A stretch of 64,000 bases of DNA, from the NCBI RefSeq assembly GCF_020171945.1, contig NZ_JAIVAP010000002.1, forward strand, positions 124,001 through 188,000. Direction: 5' to 3'. Position numbers and translations under genes: made by a program. This DNA is from Bacillus infantis (lineage in GTDB: Bacteria; Bacillota; Bacilli; Bacillales; Cytobacillaceae). Shown here in pieces: positions 17,550 through 26,619 of the stretch. A model generated the notes under the pieces. It worked only from the letters and a program-made list of their open reading frames with translations. It did not search any database and was not told the origin of the DNA. The stretch's first letter is position 1. Each line of letters begins with the position of its first letter.

Positions 17550-18875
17550 TTATTGCCTCCCTTTTTGCAGCTGAAGACAGATGTAAAGGGAAGCGGTGGC
17601 TATAAATGAAACGAATCCTGGAGAAGCATTGTCTGGCAGGAGGCTGTAAAAAATGATCCCGAAAATCATGCTGATGATTGCCTGCTTATTTACAAAAGCG
17701 GGCTCCCGCAGGACGAGCAGATCTGCTTCAGTCAGCTTCCGCCTTTTTACGAAAAGAAAATCTGCTGCAATAACCGCAGAAATGGGAATGACAAAGGTGC
17801 CGAGCAGAGATATGTATTTCTGCGCTGATTCAACGATATCAGGAAAGCAGCTCAGAATGACCGCAGCGAGCCCGAATAGACATGCACTCTTTATCCTCCC
17901 GAGCCCCTGGAGTGTATTCAGAAGGCTGAATCCGCCTGTATAGGCATTATTCAGGTTGATGGAAATCATGGACATCATGGCACATGCGAAAATCAGCACA
18001 AGCAGGGGAACAGAAGCTGTGAGGGTGCTTGCCGACACAAAAGGATTCAGCTCTCCCAGGAGGCTTGCAGACAGTGCGCCTAAAACGGCTGTGACCGCAA
18101 AGCCAGCTGTATTTCCTGAAAAAAGCCCCCAAAAAGCCCCCCGTTCAGATTTAGCATACCTTGCCATATCAGAAGAGGCACTGACTCCTGAAACATATTG
18201 GACAAAAGCCAGGCTTGAATAGAACAGGAATGAAGAAAGCTCCCAGCCGCCATGGTTTAGAATCGTACTGTAATCAGTCTGGCCCGCTTTTTGGATCAGC
18301 AGGACAAATAGTGCAGCCTGGCCGATCAGCAGAAATGGCATAAAATAGCGTGTTGCTTTTTTCACCGCATCAAAGCCGACAAGCGCCAATATGGCCATGA
18401 TCAGGGCCAGGCAGACCGAAACTGCCAGAAAAGGCAGCGTGACAGAAAAAAGCCTGCTTCCCAGCCCGGTCAGTACAGCAGTCCCGCCAATCGTCTGAAC
18501 AGCAAACCAGTATAAGGATGTCAAAGTGCGTATCGGGGACGAAACATATCTTGCCGCCCCTGTGCCAAGCATGCTTCTGATTGCATATTGGGCAGGCAGT
18601 CCGTAGCGGGATCCGGGAAGCGTCAAGAAGGACACAAGCAAAAAGGCGAAAGCAGCCCCAATCATAGTGGATGCCACGGCAGCATAAAAAGATAGCCCCC
18701 CTGAAATCACGGCAAGTGCTGGGACAAGGAAATTCCCCGAATTTACCGAAAAGGCCATCTGCAGAATCGTGAAATCATACCAGGGAGTTTGTTTAAGGTG
18801 GGAGGGAACGGCCTCCAGCCCGAGCTGCTCAATTTTACCCCGGCTGTCTTGTTGTGTGTTGGCAGTTGAAGCCAT
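17550..18875 (-). CDS. NCS1 family nucleobase:cation permease
   Basis: About 441 residues with twelve hydrophobic segments, of the NCS1 (cytosine/purine/allantoin permease) family. LGLEAVPSHLKQTPWYDF at the N-terminus and GSRYGLPAQYAIRSMLG after helix 2 are typical. The likely substrate is a purine, cytosine or hydantoin with Na+ or H+, not decidable here. The start is uncertain: the frame runs to 18986, ATGs occur at 18905 and 18875, and neither has a strong ribosome site. AAAGAGAG about eleven bases before 18875 favours that one. I do not remember this gene at the B. subtilis locus, so it may be a later insertion. Confidence 0.83.
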   Translation of the reverse strand: MASTANTQQDSRGKIEQLGLEAVPSHLKQTPWYDFTILQMAFSVNSGNFLVPALAVISGGLSFYAAVASTMIGAAFAFLLVSFLTLPGSRYGLPAQYAIRSMLGTGAARYVSSPIRTLTSLYWFAVQTIGGTAVLTGLGSRLFSVTLPFLAVSVCLALIMAILALVGFDAVKKATRYFMPFLLIGQAALFVLLIQKAGQTDYSTILNHGGWELSSFLFYSSLAFVQYVSGVSASSDMARYAKSERGAFWGLFSGNTAGFAVTAVLGALSASLLGELNPFVSASTLTASVPLLVLIFACAMMSMISINLNNAYTGGFSLLNTLQGLGRIKSACLFGLAAVILSCFPDIVESAQKYISLLGTFVIPISAVIAADFLFVKRRKLTEADLLVLREPAFVNKQAIISMIFGIIFYSLLPDNASPGFVSFIATASLYICLQLQKGRQ

Positions 18876-19124
18876 ACTTGCATCAGCTCTCTTTCTAACA
18901 TCCATTTTACAATAAGCGGTGCTGATGCAGGATATTTTTTTATCCCCGGCCCGCAGAGATGTCATCATAACCGGATAACACCGCAATTTCAGCGAGAGTG
19001 TATCTGGACGGTAATGTAAGGGTTTGCAGGCATTATAAAAATTTTTCTTTCTTCTTTTCCTATAAAGGTGTTATAGTAGTATCGGTTCTATCCTATTTAC
19101 TATATTTTGCAGGAGGTATGCAGC

Positions 19125-20246
19125 ATGCGTATCGGAATACCCAGAGAGATAAAAAACAATGAAAATCGTGTCGCAATGACACCGGCTGGCGTTGTCAATT
19201 TGCTGAATTTTGGCCATGAAGTATTTATTGAAACCCAGGCTGGCATGGGATCCGGTTTCAGTGATGAAGATTATACAGCTGCTGGCGCGAAAATTGTAAA
19301 CAGTGCAGAGGAAGCATGGTCCATGGAAATGGTCATGAAGGTAAAAGAGCCCCTGCCTAGTGAATATGCTTATTTCCGTGAAGGCTTGATTTTATTTACA
19401 TACTTGCATTTAGCTCCAGAGCCGGAGCTTACGAAGGCTCTGATTGATAATAAAGTGGTTGGGATCGCTTATGAAACGGTCCAGCTTGCCAATAATGCAT
19501 TGCCCCTTTTGACACCTATGAGCGAGGTTGCCGGAAGGATGGCTTCCCAGATCGGAGCGCAATTCCTGGAGAAGGTCCATGGCGGCAAAGGGATCTTATT
19601 ATCCGGTGTGCCTGGCGTGCAGCGCGGAAAAGTGACGATCATCGGCGGCGGTGTTGCCGGTACAAATGCAGCTAAAATGGCAGTAGGACTTGGTGCAAAG
19701 GTGACAATCATCGACCTGAGCCCGGAACGCCTGCGCCAGCTGGATGATATCTTCGGCAATGATGTGACAACGTTGATGTCCAATCCTTATAATATTGCAG
19801 AAGCGGTCAAAGATTCTGATCTGGTAATCGGTGCGGTTCTCATTCCGGGAGCAAAAGCGCCAAAGCTTGTGACAGAAGAAATGATCATGAGCATGAATCC
19901 TGGCTCTGTCGTAGTTGATATTGCGATCGACCAGGGCGGGATCTTTGAGACGACTGACAGGATCACTACCCATGACAATCCAACTTATGAGAAGCATGGA
20001 GTCGTTCATTACGCGGTAGCCAATATGCCTGGTGCTGTTCCGCGCACTTCAACAATTGCCCTGACAAACGTGACTGTGCCGTATGCGGTCCAGATCGCCA
20101 ATAAAGGCTATAAGCAGGCATGCGCTGATAATGAAGCTTTGCTGAAGGGCATCAATACCCTTAACGGCTATGTTACCTATAAAGCTGTAGCCGAGGCACA
20201 TGGCCTTGACTATTCTGATACAGCGACACTGCTTGAGCAGCAGTAA
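19125..20246 (+). CDS. ald: Alanine dehydrogenase
   Basis: NAD-dependent oxidative deamination of L-alanine to pyruvate, used for alanine catabolism and important in sporulation in B. subtilis. It has 373 residues. The N-terminal signature is [19 protein letters not shown] and the NAD-binding Rossmann motif is [16 protein letters not shown] with the following acidic residue in VTIIDLS. The start at 19125 has AGGAGGT seven bases upstream; the frame from 19107 begins before that ribosome site and is rejected. A perfect terminator follows. Confidence 0.96.
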   Translation: MRIGIPREIKNNENRVAMTPAGVVNLLNFGHEVFIETQAGMGSGFSDEDYTAAGAKIVNSAEEAWSMEMVMKVKEPLPSEYAYFREGLILFTYLHLAPEPELTKALIDNKVVGIAYETVQLANNALPLLTPMSEVAGRMASQIGAQFLEKVHGGKGILLSGVPGVQRGKVTIIGGGVAGTNAAKMAVGLGAKVTIIDLSPERLRQLDDIFGNDVTTLMSNPYNIAEAVKDSDLVIGAVLIPGAKAPKLVTEEMIMSMNPGSVVVDIAIDQGGIFETTDRITTHDNPTYEKHGVVHYAVANMPGAVPRTSTIALTNVTVPYAVQIANKGYKQACADNEALLKGINTLNGYVTYKAVAEAHGLDYSDTATLLEQQ

Positions 20247-20251
20247 AATAG

Positions 20252-20284
20252 AAAGATCCGGAGCAGCTGCTCCGGATCTTTTTG
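20252..20284 (+). terminator. Terminator of ald
   Basis: Continuous palindrome AAAGATCCGGAGCAG / CTGCTCCGGATCTTT, then further T residues. Confidence 0.92.
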
Positions 20285-20290
20285 TTGTTA

Positions 20291-20512
20291 AGGAATTTAT
20301 AAATTGTAAGACTTGTGGATAATTTTCAATTCTTGATCCATGTCCAGCAGCTGCGCCGAGGTCACAAGCCAAACCTCCCAAAAAGGCAAAGAACGCCTTT
20401 CCGGGAGGTTCGTCTTGAGGCCCCCAGGATGGGGGTCATGCAGACGTTGCCACAGGACGTGGCGTTCTTAGTCTGCGTTCCTTTAGGGTGATCAAGGCGC
20501 TTGCGCTTTTGT
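20291..20512 (+). repeat. Structured repeat copy A (module-2 form with its own left end)
   Basis: Carries TGTCCAGCAGCTGCGCC at the left and GGCGCTTGCGCTTTT at the right, the ends of the 124-bp family found elsewhere in this window. Internal stems are AACCTCCC / GGGAGGTT, AAAGGC / GCCTTT around the loop AAAGAAC, CCCCC / GGGGG, GCAGAC / GTCTGC and GCCAC / GTGGC. An outer 7-bp pair CTTGATC / GATCAAG (20332, 20490) brackets most of it. The first 85 bases recur at 22488-22571. Confidence 0.85.
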
Positions 20513-20520
20513 CCCTTTAA

Positions 20521-21615
20521 TCAGACAAATTGAAGTTCCTTCGGGAATTTCGTTAAGATCTCTACACCGTTTTCTGTTACGGCCAAATCATCTTCAATCC
20601 TGACACCAGCTATGCCAGGTACATAGATTCCAGGCTCAATGGTGAATACCATGCCTTTTTCAAGCTGGAGGGGGTTGGCTGAAGTCAATGAAGGATATTC
20701 ATGAACACTTACTCCGAGGCCGTGGCCAAGGCGGTGAGGGAAGTACTCTCCATAGCCGGCCTCTGCAATGATGTTTCTTGCCGTCATATCTATTTCAGAG
20801 CAGGCAGCCCCTGGCTTTGAAGCCTCTACGGCAGCCAGCTGCGCTTTAAGAACTGTATCATATATTTCTCTCTGCTTCTCACTTATTTCCCCGTATGCGA
20901 CAGTGCGGGTAATGTCTGAGCAGTATCCGTCGACTACGACGCCCAAATCAAAAAGGACAAGATCGCCTCTCTTGATTTTGGTCATTCCCGGAGTCCCGTG
21001 CGGAGAAGCGCCGTTTGCACCGGTCAGGACCATCGTGGAGAAGGACATTTCATTGATGCCCTTTTTCTTCAAGGCATACTCGACCGCGGCAAGGACATCC
21101 ATCTCGGTTTTGCCTTCTTTAATTTCTTCACAGCCTGTTTGGATGGCAAAGTCGGCCAGGGCGCATGCTTCACGAATGATTTTCAGCTCCTTCTCATCCT
21201 TCACCATCCTCAGCTTTCTCAGCTTCTCTTCTGCTGAAACGAATGCCGCGCCGGAGAATAAACCAGAAATTGCTTCATATCGCTCTACATTCATATGTTC
21301 TTTTTCAACTGCAGCCCTGCTGACCTTTTGATTCCTTCTTTGAATGGCAGAAGAGATGAATTCCCACGGATTATCCGTATCGCTGTAGCCGATGATTTCA
21401 TAATTCCATCCGGCATTCTTAGCATCATTTTTTTCCATCCCGGGGCAGACAAGGAAAGGCTCTTCATCCTGGAAAACGCCAAGTCCGAGGAGGCGTTCAT
21501 GCGGATCGCTGAGGAACCCGCTTAAATAAAAGACATTATCGGGAGAAGTGATAAAGCTGAAGTCGATATTCTCTTCCTTCATCCATTGTGATAACTTGCT
21601 GATTCTGCTGTCCAT
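20521..21615 (-). CDS. M24 family Xaa-Pro peptidase
   Basis: A 364-residue cytoplasmic creatinase/aminopeptidase-P-fold metallopeptidase that probably cleaves X-Pro peptides. The five metal ligands are visible: two Asp in LFDLGVVVDGYCSDITRT, His in HRLGHGLGVSVHE, and two Glu in FTIEPGIYVPG and GVRIEDDLAV. The N-terminal 125 residues form the non-catalytic creatinase-N domain. AGGAGG lies eight bases before the ATG at 21615; the frame above it to 21657 is not used. Bacillus has several paralogues (PapA, PapB type) and I cannot say which this matches. Confidence 0.9.
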   Translation of the reverse strand: MDSRISKLSQWMKEENIDFSFITSPDNVFYLSGFLSDPHERLLGLGVFQDEEPFLVCPGMEKNDAKNAGWNYEIIGYSDTDNPWEFISSAIQRRNQKVSRAAVEKEHMNVERYEAISGLFSGAAFVSAEEKLRKLRMVKDEKELKIIREACALADFAIQTGCEEIKEGKTEMDVLAAVEYALKKKGINEMSFSTMVLTGANGASPHGTPGMTKIKRGDLVLFDLGVVVDGYCSDITRTVAYGEISEKQREIYDTVLKAQLAAVEASKPGAACSEIDMTARNIIAEAGYGEYFPHRLGHGLGVSVHEYPSLTSANPLQLEKGMVFTIEPGIYVPGIAGVRIEDDLAVTENGVEILTKFPKELQFV

Positions 21616-21772
21616 GCAAAAACCTCCTAAATCGTATGTAAGTGCTGTTTGCTTCACGTTAATTGTAAACTTTTAATTGTGAATTAGAAAGGGTATAGAA
21701 TTATTCCAGGAGGAAATCCTGTATTTTTGTTGAACATTGATTTACATATGATTTTGAAGGGAGAAGATAGCG

Positions 21773-22453
21773 ATGAAGGTTTCATACCATGGGCATGCTG
21801 TCGTGAAAATTGAAACAGAAGGCAAAGTGATCTTATTCGATCCATTCATCACAGGCAATGACCTGACAGACCTGAAAGCAGAGGACGTCAAACCGGATGT
21901 CATCATCCTGACACACGGCCACAGCGACCATCTTGGAGACACAGTGGAGCTGGCGAGGAACAATGATTCTCTTGTCATTGCAAATGCCGAGCTTGCTGCT
22001 TATTTGGGCTGGCAGGGCATCAAGACGCATGCGATGAGCATTGGAGGAGCTTATGAGTTTGATTTTGGAAAGGTAAAGCTTACACCTGCTATCCATGGCA
22101 CTGGACTGATGACAGAAAATAAAGAGATTATCTATCTTGGCATGCCGGCCGGCGTTCTTTTCATGGCTGAGGGCAAAACGGTTTACCATGCAGGAGATAC
22201 TGCATTATTTTCCGATATGAAGCTGATTGGCGACCGCCATCCGATTGATGCTGCATTCCTTCCGATTGGCGATAACTTCACAATGGGTCCTGAGGATGCA
22301 GCATATGCAGCTGAGCTTCTGCAGGCAGGGGTGACAGTCCCTATCCATTTTAATACTTTCCCTCCGATCAAACAGGATCCGCAAAAATTCATTGAAATGC
22401 TTCCTGAAGGCAAAGGCAAGGTGCTTGAAGCGGGAGAATCCATCGAACTGTAA
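21773..22453 (+). CDS. ytkL: Metal-dependent hydrolase YtkL (UPF0173)
   Basis: A 226-residue metallo-beta-lactamase-fold protein of the UPF0173 family. The zinc-binding motif is [11 protein letters not shown]; later ligands are AIHGTG and YHAGDTALF, and a C-terminal [10 protein letters not shown] completes the set. Substrate unknown; the family is small, cytoplasmic and widespread. GAAGGGAGAAG precedes the ATG at 21773. It is divergent from the M24 peptidase gene and ends in its own terminator. Confidence 0.92.
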   Translation: MKVSYHGHAVVKIETEGKVILFDPFITGNDLTDLKAEDVKPDVIILTHGHSDHLGDTVELARNNDSLVIANAELAAYLGWQGIKTHAMSIGGAYEFDFGKVKLTPAIHGTGLMTENKEIIYLGMPAGVLFMAEGKTVYHAGDTALFSDMKLIGDRHPIDAAFLPIGDNFTMGPEDAAYAAELLQAGVTVPIHFNTFPPIKQDPQKFIEMLPEGKGKVLEAGESIEL

Positions 22454-22482
22454 GTGCAGCTGCGGCTGCACTTCTTTTTTTC
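22452..22482 (+). terminator. Terminator of ytkL
   Basis: AAGTGCAGC / GCTGCACTT stem with a TGCG loop, then CTTTTTTTT; it begins within the stop codon. Confidence 0.9.
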
Positions 22483-22487
22483 TGTGT

Positions 22488-22571
22488 AGGAATTTATGAA
22501 TTGTAAGTCTTGGGATAAATATCAATTCTTGATCAACGTCCAGCAGCTGCGCCGAGGTCACAAGCCAAACC
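22488..22571 (+). repeat. Structured repeat copy B (left-end fragment)
   Basis: About 84 bases nearly identical to the first part of copy A (AGGAATTTAT, AATTGTAAG, CAATTCTTGATC, GTCCAGCAGCTGCGCCGAGG, TCACAAGCCAAACC), then the similarity stops. It has lost the hairpin modules, so it is a truncated copy and a useful marker of where the element breaks. Confidence 0.82.
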
Positions 22572-22638
22572 CTTCTTCTCTAAAGGTCTTTTTCAGGCAT
22601 GTCCGCATAGATATAAAATAGAAAAAGGAGGAGTTGCA

Positions 22639-22890
22639 ATGAAGAACAATCGGTATTTACTGTGTATCCTGCTGTGCGGGATGATGCTATACTATGCGGT
22701 CCCCAAGCTGTCGATTGAAAGCCCGGGGGCGGAAGGCATCTTTGCCGGGGCCTGGCTGCTGCTGGCCCTGTTTGTGGTGGCCGGCAATTTATCCGGACTC
22801 CTGTTTTCGCAAGCCAAAGCGAAGGCAAGGCTTTCTGCGGGAGCAGCAGCCAAAAGGAAAAAGAGGCCGGCCAGGAGCTTCAGCAAGTAG
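22639..22890 (+). CDS. Small two-helix membrane protein
   Basis: An 83-residue protein with two hydrophobic stretches (about residues 6-22 and 33-57) and a strongly basic tail (KRKKRPARSFSK) that should stay in the cytoplasm. AAGGAGGAG eight bases before the ATG supports expression. I do not recognise a family. It stands alone between a repeat fragment and ytoI, with no clear terminator after it. Confidence 0.68.
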   Translation: MKNNRYLLCILLCGMMLYYAVPKLSIESPGAEGIFAGAWLLLALFVVAGNLSGLLFSQAKAKARLSAGAAAKRKKRPARSFSK

Positions 22891-23022
22891 CCTGAAGGCG
22901 TCAGTTCTGCGGACAATTGTTATAACATCAATAGTAAAATTGAATCGGCCGGGAATTCACCTTATAATAAAATAAGAAAATTTTACAAGATGAACAGCAA
23001 TTTTAAATAAAGGGTGAAGGTT

Positions 23023-24342
23023 TTGGCTACTAAGCATGAACAAATTCTGCAATATATAGATGAGCTTCCGATCGGTGAAAAAATATCCGTCAGGCAAATA
23101 GCAAAGGCCTTGTCAGTGAGTGAGGGGACAGCTTACCGTGCAATCAAGGATGCTGAAAATAAAGGCTATGTGAGCACGATTGAAAGAGTAGGCACCATCA
23201 GGATCGAAAGGAAGAAAAAAGAGAATATTGAAAAACTGACATTTGCTGAAGTGGTCAATATTGTAGACGGGACTGTACTTGGAGGGCGCGACGGCCTCCA
23301 TAAAACTCTCAACAAATTCGTGATCGGCGCCATGAAGCTGGAAGCCATGATGCGCTATACAGGCGCCGGGAACCTGCTGATCATAGGGAACAGGACACGC
23401 GCCCATGAGCTTGCCCTGAAAGCAGAGGCGGCGGTCCTGATCACAGGCGGATTTGATACGGATGATGAAGTCAAAAAGCTGGCAGATGACCTTCAGCTGC
23501 CAATCATCTCTACAAGCTATGATACGTTTACTGTAGCCACGATGATCAACAGGGCCATCTATGATCAGCTGATCAAAAAAGAGATTGTCATGGTAGAGGA
23601 TATATTGACCCCTCTTCAGGAAACAGTATTCCTTTATTCATCTGAAACAGTTTCAGACTGGCATATCCGCAACAGGGAAACCCTTCACAGCCGCTTCCCT
23701 GTCGTGGATCAGAATATGAAAATCCAGGGCATGATCACTTCCAAGGATATTATGGGACATGCTCCGGACGCAGCTATCGATAAACTGATGACCAAAAGCC
23801 CGATGACTGTAAACGGAAAGACAAGTGTAGCTTCTGCCGCCCATATGATGGTCTGGGAAGGCATCGAGGTCCTTCCTGTTGCAGATGAGACAAACCGGCT
23901 TCAGGGAATCATCAGCAGGCAGGATGTGCTCAAGGCGCTGCAGATGATCCAAAGGCAGCCGCAGGTGGGTGAGACGATAGATGATACCGTAACAAGCCAG
24001 CTGGTCCTGTCGCGCGGAAAGGCAAGGGGAGAAGATGTATACCGCTGCGAGGTCAGCCCCCAAATGACCAATCCGCTCGGCACCATCTCTTACGGCGTGT
24101 TCACAACCATTGTCACCGAAGCAGCCAACAGAGTCCTTAGAAGCTATAAAAAAGGGGACCTTGTCGTAGAAAATATGACCATCTACTTCCTAAAGCCCGT
24201 CCAGATCGACAGCATACTCGAAATCGTCCCGAAAATACTTGAAGCAGGGCGCAAATTCGGCAAAGTGGACGTGGAAGTCTTCAGCGAAGGCATCCTCGTA
24301 GGAAAAGCCATGATGATGTGCCAGCTCATTGACCGGCATTAA
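23023..24342 (+). CDS. ytoI: YtoI: HTH-DRTGG-CBS-hotdog protein
   Basis: A 439-residue four-part protein. A winged-helix-like N-terminus (SVRQIAKALSVSEGTAYRAI, about residues 20-45) is followed by a DRTGG domain, then two CBS domains (about 190-310, containing VVDQNMKIQGMITSKDIMG and VLPVADETNRLQGIISRQDV), and a C-terminal hotdog/thioesterase-like domain (NPLGTISYGVFTTIVTEAAN). It probably senses an adenosine nucleotide or CoA compound and may bind DNA; the targets are unknown. The TTG at 23023 (MATKHEQIL) has AAGGGTGA just upstream, whereas the GTG at 23014 has no ribosome site. Confidence 0.9.
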   Translation: MATKHEQILQYIDELPIGEKISVRQIAKALSVSEGTAYRAIKDAENKGYVSTIERVGTIRIERKKKENIEKLTFAEVVNIVDGTVLGGRDGLHKTLNKFVIGAMKLEAMMRYTGAGNLLIIGNRTRAHELALKAEAAVLITGGFDTDDEVKKLADDLQLPIISTSYDTFTVATMINRAIYDQLIKKEIVMVEDILTPLQETVFLYSSETVSDWHIRNRETLHSRFPVVDQNMKIQGMITSKDIMGHAPDAAIDKLMTKSPMTVNGKTSVASAAHMMVWEGIEVLPVADETNRLQGIISRQDVLKALQMIQRQPQVGETIDDTVTSQLVLSRGKARGEDVYRCEVSPQMTNPLGTISYGVFTTIVTEAANRVLRSYKKGDLVVENMTIYFLKPVQIDSILEIVPKILEAGRKFGKVDVEVFSEGILVGKAMMMCQLIDRH

Positions 24343-24524
24343 GAAATGCGGAAAAGCCTTGCTATATTAAAGAACGCAGGCTAAGAACGCCACGTCCTGT
24401 GGCAATGCCTGCATGACCCACATCCTGTGGGCCCAGCATAAGACGCCTGAGAATAAAAGGCGTTCTTTGCCTTTAATTCCAGCGTGGCTTATGACTCGAG
24501 GGGCTAGGCATTGGAGCTAGACAG
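24343..24524 (-). repeat. Structured repeat copy C (minus orientation, module-2 form)
   Basis: Read on the minus strand it starts TGTCTAGCTCC, then GCCTAGCCCCTCGAG, CATAAG, the P4 hairpin (AAAGGC, loop AAAGAAC, GCCTTT), CTTATG, then module 2 (CCCACAGGATGTGGG, GCAGGC / GCCTGC, GCCAC / GTGGC) and the common end AAGGCTTTTCCGCATTTC. That end abuts the ytoI stop codon, so the element may also supply the 3' end of the ytoI transcript. The rest of the gap to 24615 holds one further imperfect hairpin near 24562-24595. Confidence 0.87.
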
Positions 24525-24615
24525 TGTTCGAAGATCGAAGAGCAATAACTGTTAGATAAAAGCGGAAGCTGCTTGCCATGAGGCAGCATCCGCATCTTAA
24601 ACCAAGCCCATAAAT

Positions 24616-24645
24616 AAAAGCCGCTTCCATAAGGAACGGCTTTTT
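24616..24645 (-). terminator. Terminator of ytpI
   Basis: AAAAGCCGCTTCC / GGAACGGCTTTT with one bulged base and an ATAA loop; on the minus strand it is followed by a T-rich tail. Confidence 0.75.
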
Positions 24646-24655
24646 GAAAAAGGCT

Positions 24656-24967
24656 TCAATTTTGCTGTTTGCGAATTTCTTCTGCTTCCTTAGCGGCATA
24701 TGGGAGATAGTGCTGGTAGGCTTTAAAGCCTGCCCAGACATTGATTCCGCCGAGAATAATGAAGACAGCAGCGACAATATAGGTGACAGTTGTGCTGTAA
24801 AGGAAGAGCTGGTTGATGCCGAATAAGGCGACAAACAGCCCCAGCGCGATGCTTGACTTGGCAGACAGCCACTTTTTTTCCGCAGGCCTTTGGCTTCTCA
24901 CAGTCTTTATTTTATAGAATACATAGAATGCAATGGAAATAATAATCAGTATGACTAAAACAGGCAT
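24656..24967 (-). CDS. ytpI: YtpI family membrane protein
   Basis: A 103-residue protein with three hydrophobic segments (PVLVILIIISIAFYVFY, SIALGLFVALFGINQLFLY, TYIVAAVFIILGGINVWAG) and a charged C-terminus ending EEIRKQQN. It matches YtpI, a conserved Bacillus membrane protein of unknown function that sits next to ytoI and nrnA in B. subtilis as here. GGAGG lies seven bases before the ATG at 24967. It is divergent from nrnA. Confidence 0.87.
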   Translation of the reverse strand: MPVLVILIIISIAFYVFYKIKTVRSQRPAEKKWLSAKSSIALGLFVALFGINQLFLYSTTVTYIVAAVFIILGGINVWAGFKAYQHYLPYAAKEAEEIRKQQN

Positions 24968-25144
24968 TTGAATTCCTCCGGGATCATTCTCTTAAGATTA
25001 GTATAAGTGACAGCCGATATTGAGCCGGCACCTCTATTATTTTAACGATAATCAGGAGGAAAAGCCATAAAAAGAGCAGGCGTTTCTTTTTCTTTTGATT
25101 CTTTTATGCTAATAATTAGATATTCTTTCTAAAAGGAGATCACA

Positions 25145-26077
25145 ATGAAATCAAAAATTCTTGATGAAATAAAAAAATATGATTCCATCATCATCCACCG
25201 CCATGTAAGGCCTGATCCTGATGCATACGGCTCCCAGGGCGGGCTTGCGGAAATCATTAAAACTTCTTTCCCGGAAAAAAAGGTATATACGGTCGGGAAG
25301 GAGGAAGAGTCGCTAAACTTCATGAGGCGGCTTGACAGCATCCCGGATGAAGCCTATAAAGGGGCTTTGGTCATTGTGTGCGACACAGCCAATCAGGAGC
25401 GTGTCTGTGATCAGAGATATACGATGGGCGATAAGCTCATTAAGATCGACCATCACCCGAACGAAGATCCTTATGGCGACCTTATGTGGGTTGATACCGA
25501 TGCCAGCTCTGTCAGTGAAATGATCTATGAGTTCTACCTGGATGGGAAGGATGCCGGCTTAAAGATGTCTGATGAGGCAGCAAGGCTGATATACGGGGGG
25601 ATTGTCGGGGATACGGGACGGTTCCTGTTTCCGAGCACAACGGAAAAAACCTTTGAAATTGCTGGTGAATTGATCCGCTATAACTTTTCCCGTACAGATC
25701 TTTATGACAAGATGTACGAGCTGAAGCCGAATGTGGTCAAACTGAACGGATATGTCCTGCAGAATTTCGAGGTTCTTGCAAACGGGGCAGCATCCGTGAC
25801 TATCAGCAGGGAGCTACAGAAGCAATACGGAATTAAGGCTTCAGATGCATCCCTTCTTGTCGGGGTGCTTGGCAATGTCCAGGGAATCAAAGCGTGGGTA
25901 TTCTTTATAGAGGAAGAAGACCAGATCAGAGTCCGCCTCCGTTCAAAAGGGCCGGTCATCAATGGTCTGGCCAAAAAGTATAAAGGCGGGGGACATCCCC
26001 TGGCAGCAGGTGCTTCCATCCATTCATGGGAAGAAAAGAACAATGTCATCAAAGATCTGGAAGAAATCTGCCAGTAA
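25145..26077 (+). CDS. nrnA: Bifunctional oligoribonuclease / pAp phosphatase NrnA
   Basis: A 310-residue DHH-DHHA1 phosphoesterase that degrades short RNA oligomers (nanoRNA) and 3'-phosphoadenosine 5'-phosphate. DHH-family metal motifs are visible: RPDPDAYGSQGG, VCDTANQERV, KIDHHPNED, and the C-terminal DHHA1 motif GGGHPLAAGAS. AAAAGGAG precedes the ATG at 25145. It ends in a terminator shared with the convergent ytrHI operon. Confidence 0.95.
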   Translation: MKSKILDEIKKYDSIIIHRHVRPDPDAYGSQGGLAEIIKTSFPEKKVYTVGKEEESLNFMRRLDSIPDEAYKGALVIVCDTANQERVCDQRYTMGDKLIKIDHHPNEDPYGDLMWVDTDASSVSEMIYEFYLDGKDAGLKMSDEAARLIYGGIVGDTGRFLFPSTTEKTFEIAGELIRYNFSRTDLYDKMYELKPNVVKLNGYVLQNFEVLANGAASVTISRELQKQYGIKASDASLLVGVLGNVQGIKAWVFFIEEEDQIRVRLRSKGPVINGLAKKYKGGGHPLAAGASIHSWEEKNNVIKDLEEICQ

Positions 26078-26085
26078 CAGACTGG

Positions 26086-26119
26086 CAGGGCGCCGGTATA
26101 ATAGGCGCCCTGTCCTTAT
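26086..26119. terminator. Bidirectional terminator between nrnA and ytrI
   Basis: Perfect 9-bp stem CAGGGCGCC / GGCGCCCTG with a 9-nt AT-rich loop between convergent genes; the tail overlaps the last codons of ytrI. Confidence 0.75.
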
Positions 26120-26619
26120 TCTTCAAAAGATATCTTCAGGGAAATCGTCAATGTTGTGAAAATAACCATTTCACTTACTTCCAGGCGGTATCTTTTATCA
26201 TTAATGCGGAATGTCCGGTTTTCGATGACTTTCCTGATCAGTCCTGTGCTTCTCGAGACACTCTCCATATCCTTGGCAACGAGGATCCTTATATCTTCCT
26301 TGACACTGTCCTCGACCTGGAGCACACTTAATGTATCAAGCTTATATTTTTCAGCATTGGTTATTTTTACTTTTATTTCCTGGACAGTCATCTGTTTAAG
26401 GCTTTTCTTGTTCTGTTCCTTGAAGCTCTCCTGCCATAGCTTGATATCATTTCTCAGCCCTGCAATTGTTTCTTCCTGTTTTTCTATCTTAAAACTATAA
26501 TCCTCCTGCCATACGCCGAAGATAAACAAAAAGATGAACCAGCTGACAGCGCCGCCAATGGCCATGCCGGCAAACAGCTGCTGCCATGCCGGCTTCCTGT
26601 AGTAAGGAGGGATCCTCAT
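26116..26619 (-). CDS. ytrI: Sporulation membrane protein YtrI
   Basis: A 167-residue protein with one N-terminal membrane helix (AGMAIGGAVSWFIFLFIFGV, about 18-37), then a predicted coiled coil (KIEKQEETIAGLRNDIKLWQ) and a beta-rich C-terminal half. In B. subtilis ytrI is mother-cell expressed and needed for normal sporulation. Its ATG overlaps the ytrH stop (ATGA), with AGGAG eight bases upstream, so the two are coupled. Confidence 0.88.
   Translation of the reverse strand: MRIPPYYRKPAWQQLFAGMAIGGAVSWFIFLFIFGVWQEDYSFKIEKQEETIAGLRNDIKLWQESFKEQNKKSLKQMTVQEIKVKITNAEKYKLDTLSVLQVEDSVKEDIRILVAKDMESVSRSTGLIRKVIENRTFRINDKRYRLEVSEMVIFTTLTISLKISFEE

Noticed and set aside
20291-20520. Riboswitch reading on the ald or M24 peptidase transcript
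   Set aside because: The hairpins belong to the dispersed 124-bp repeat family, lie downstream of both convergent genes and have no fixed relation to a start codon.
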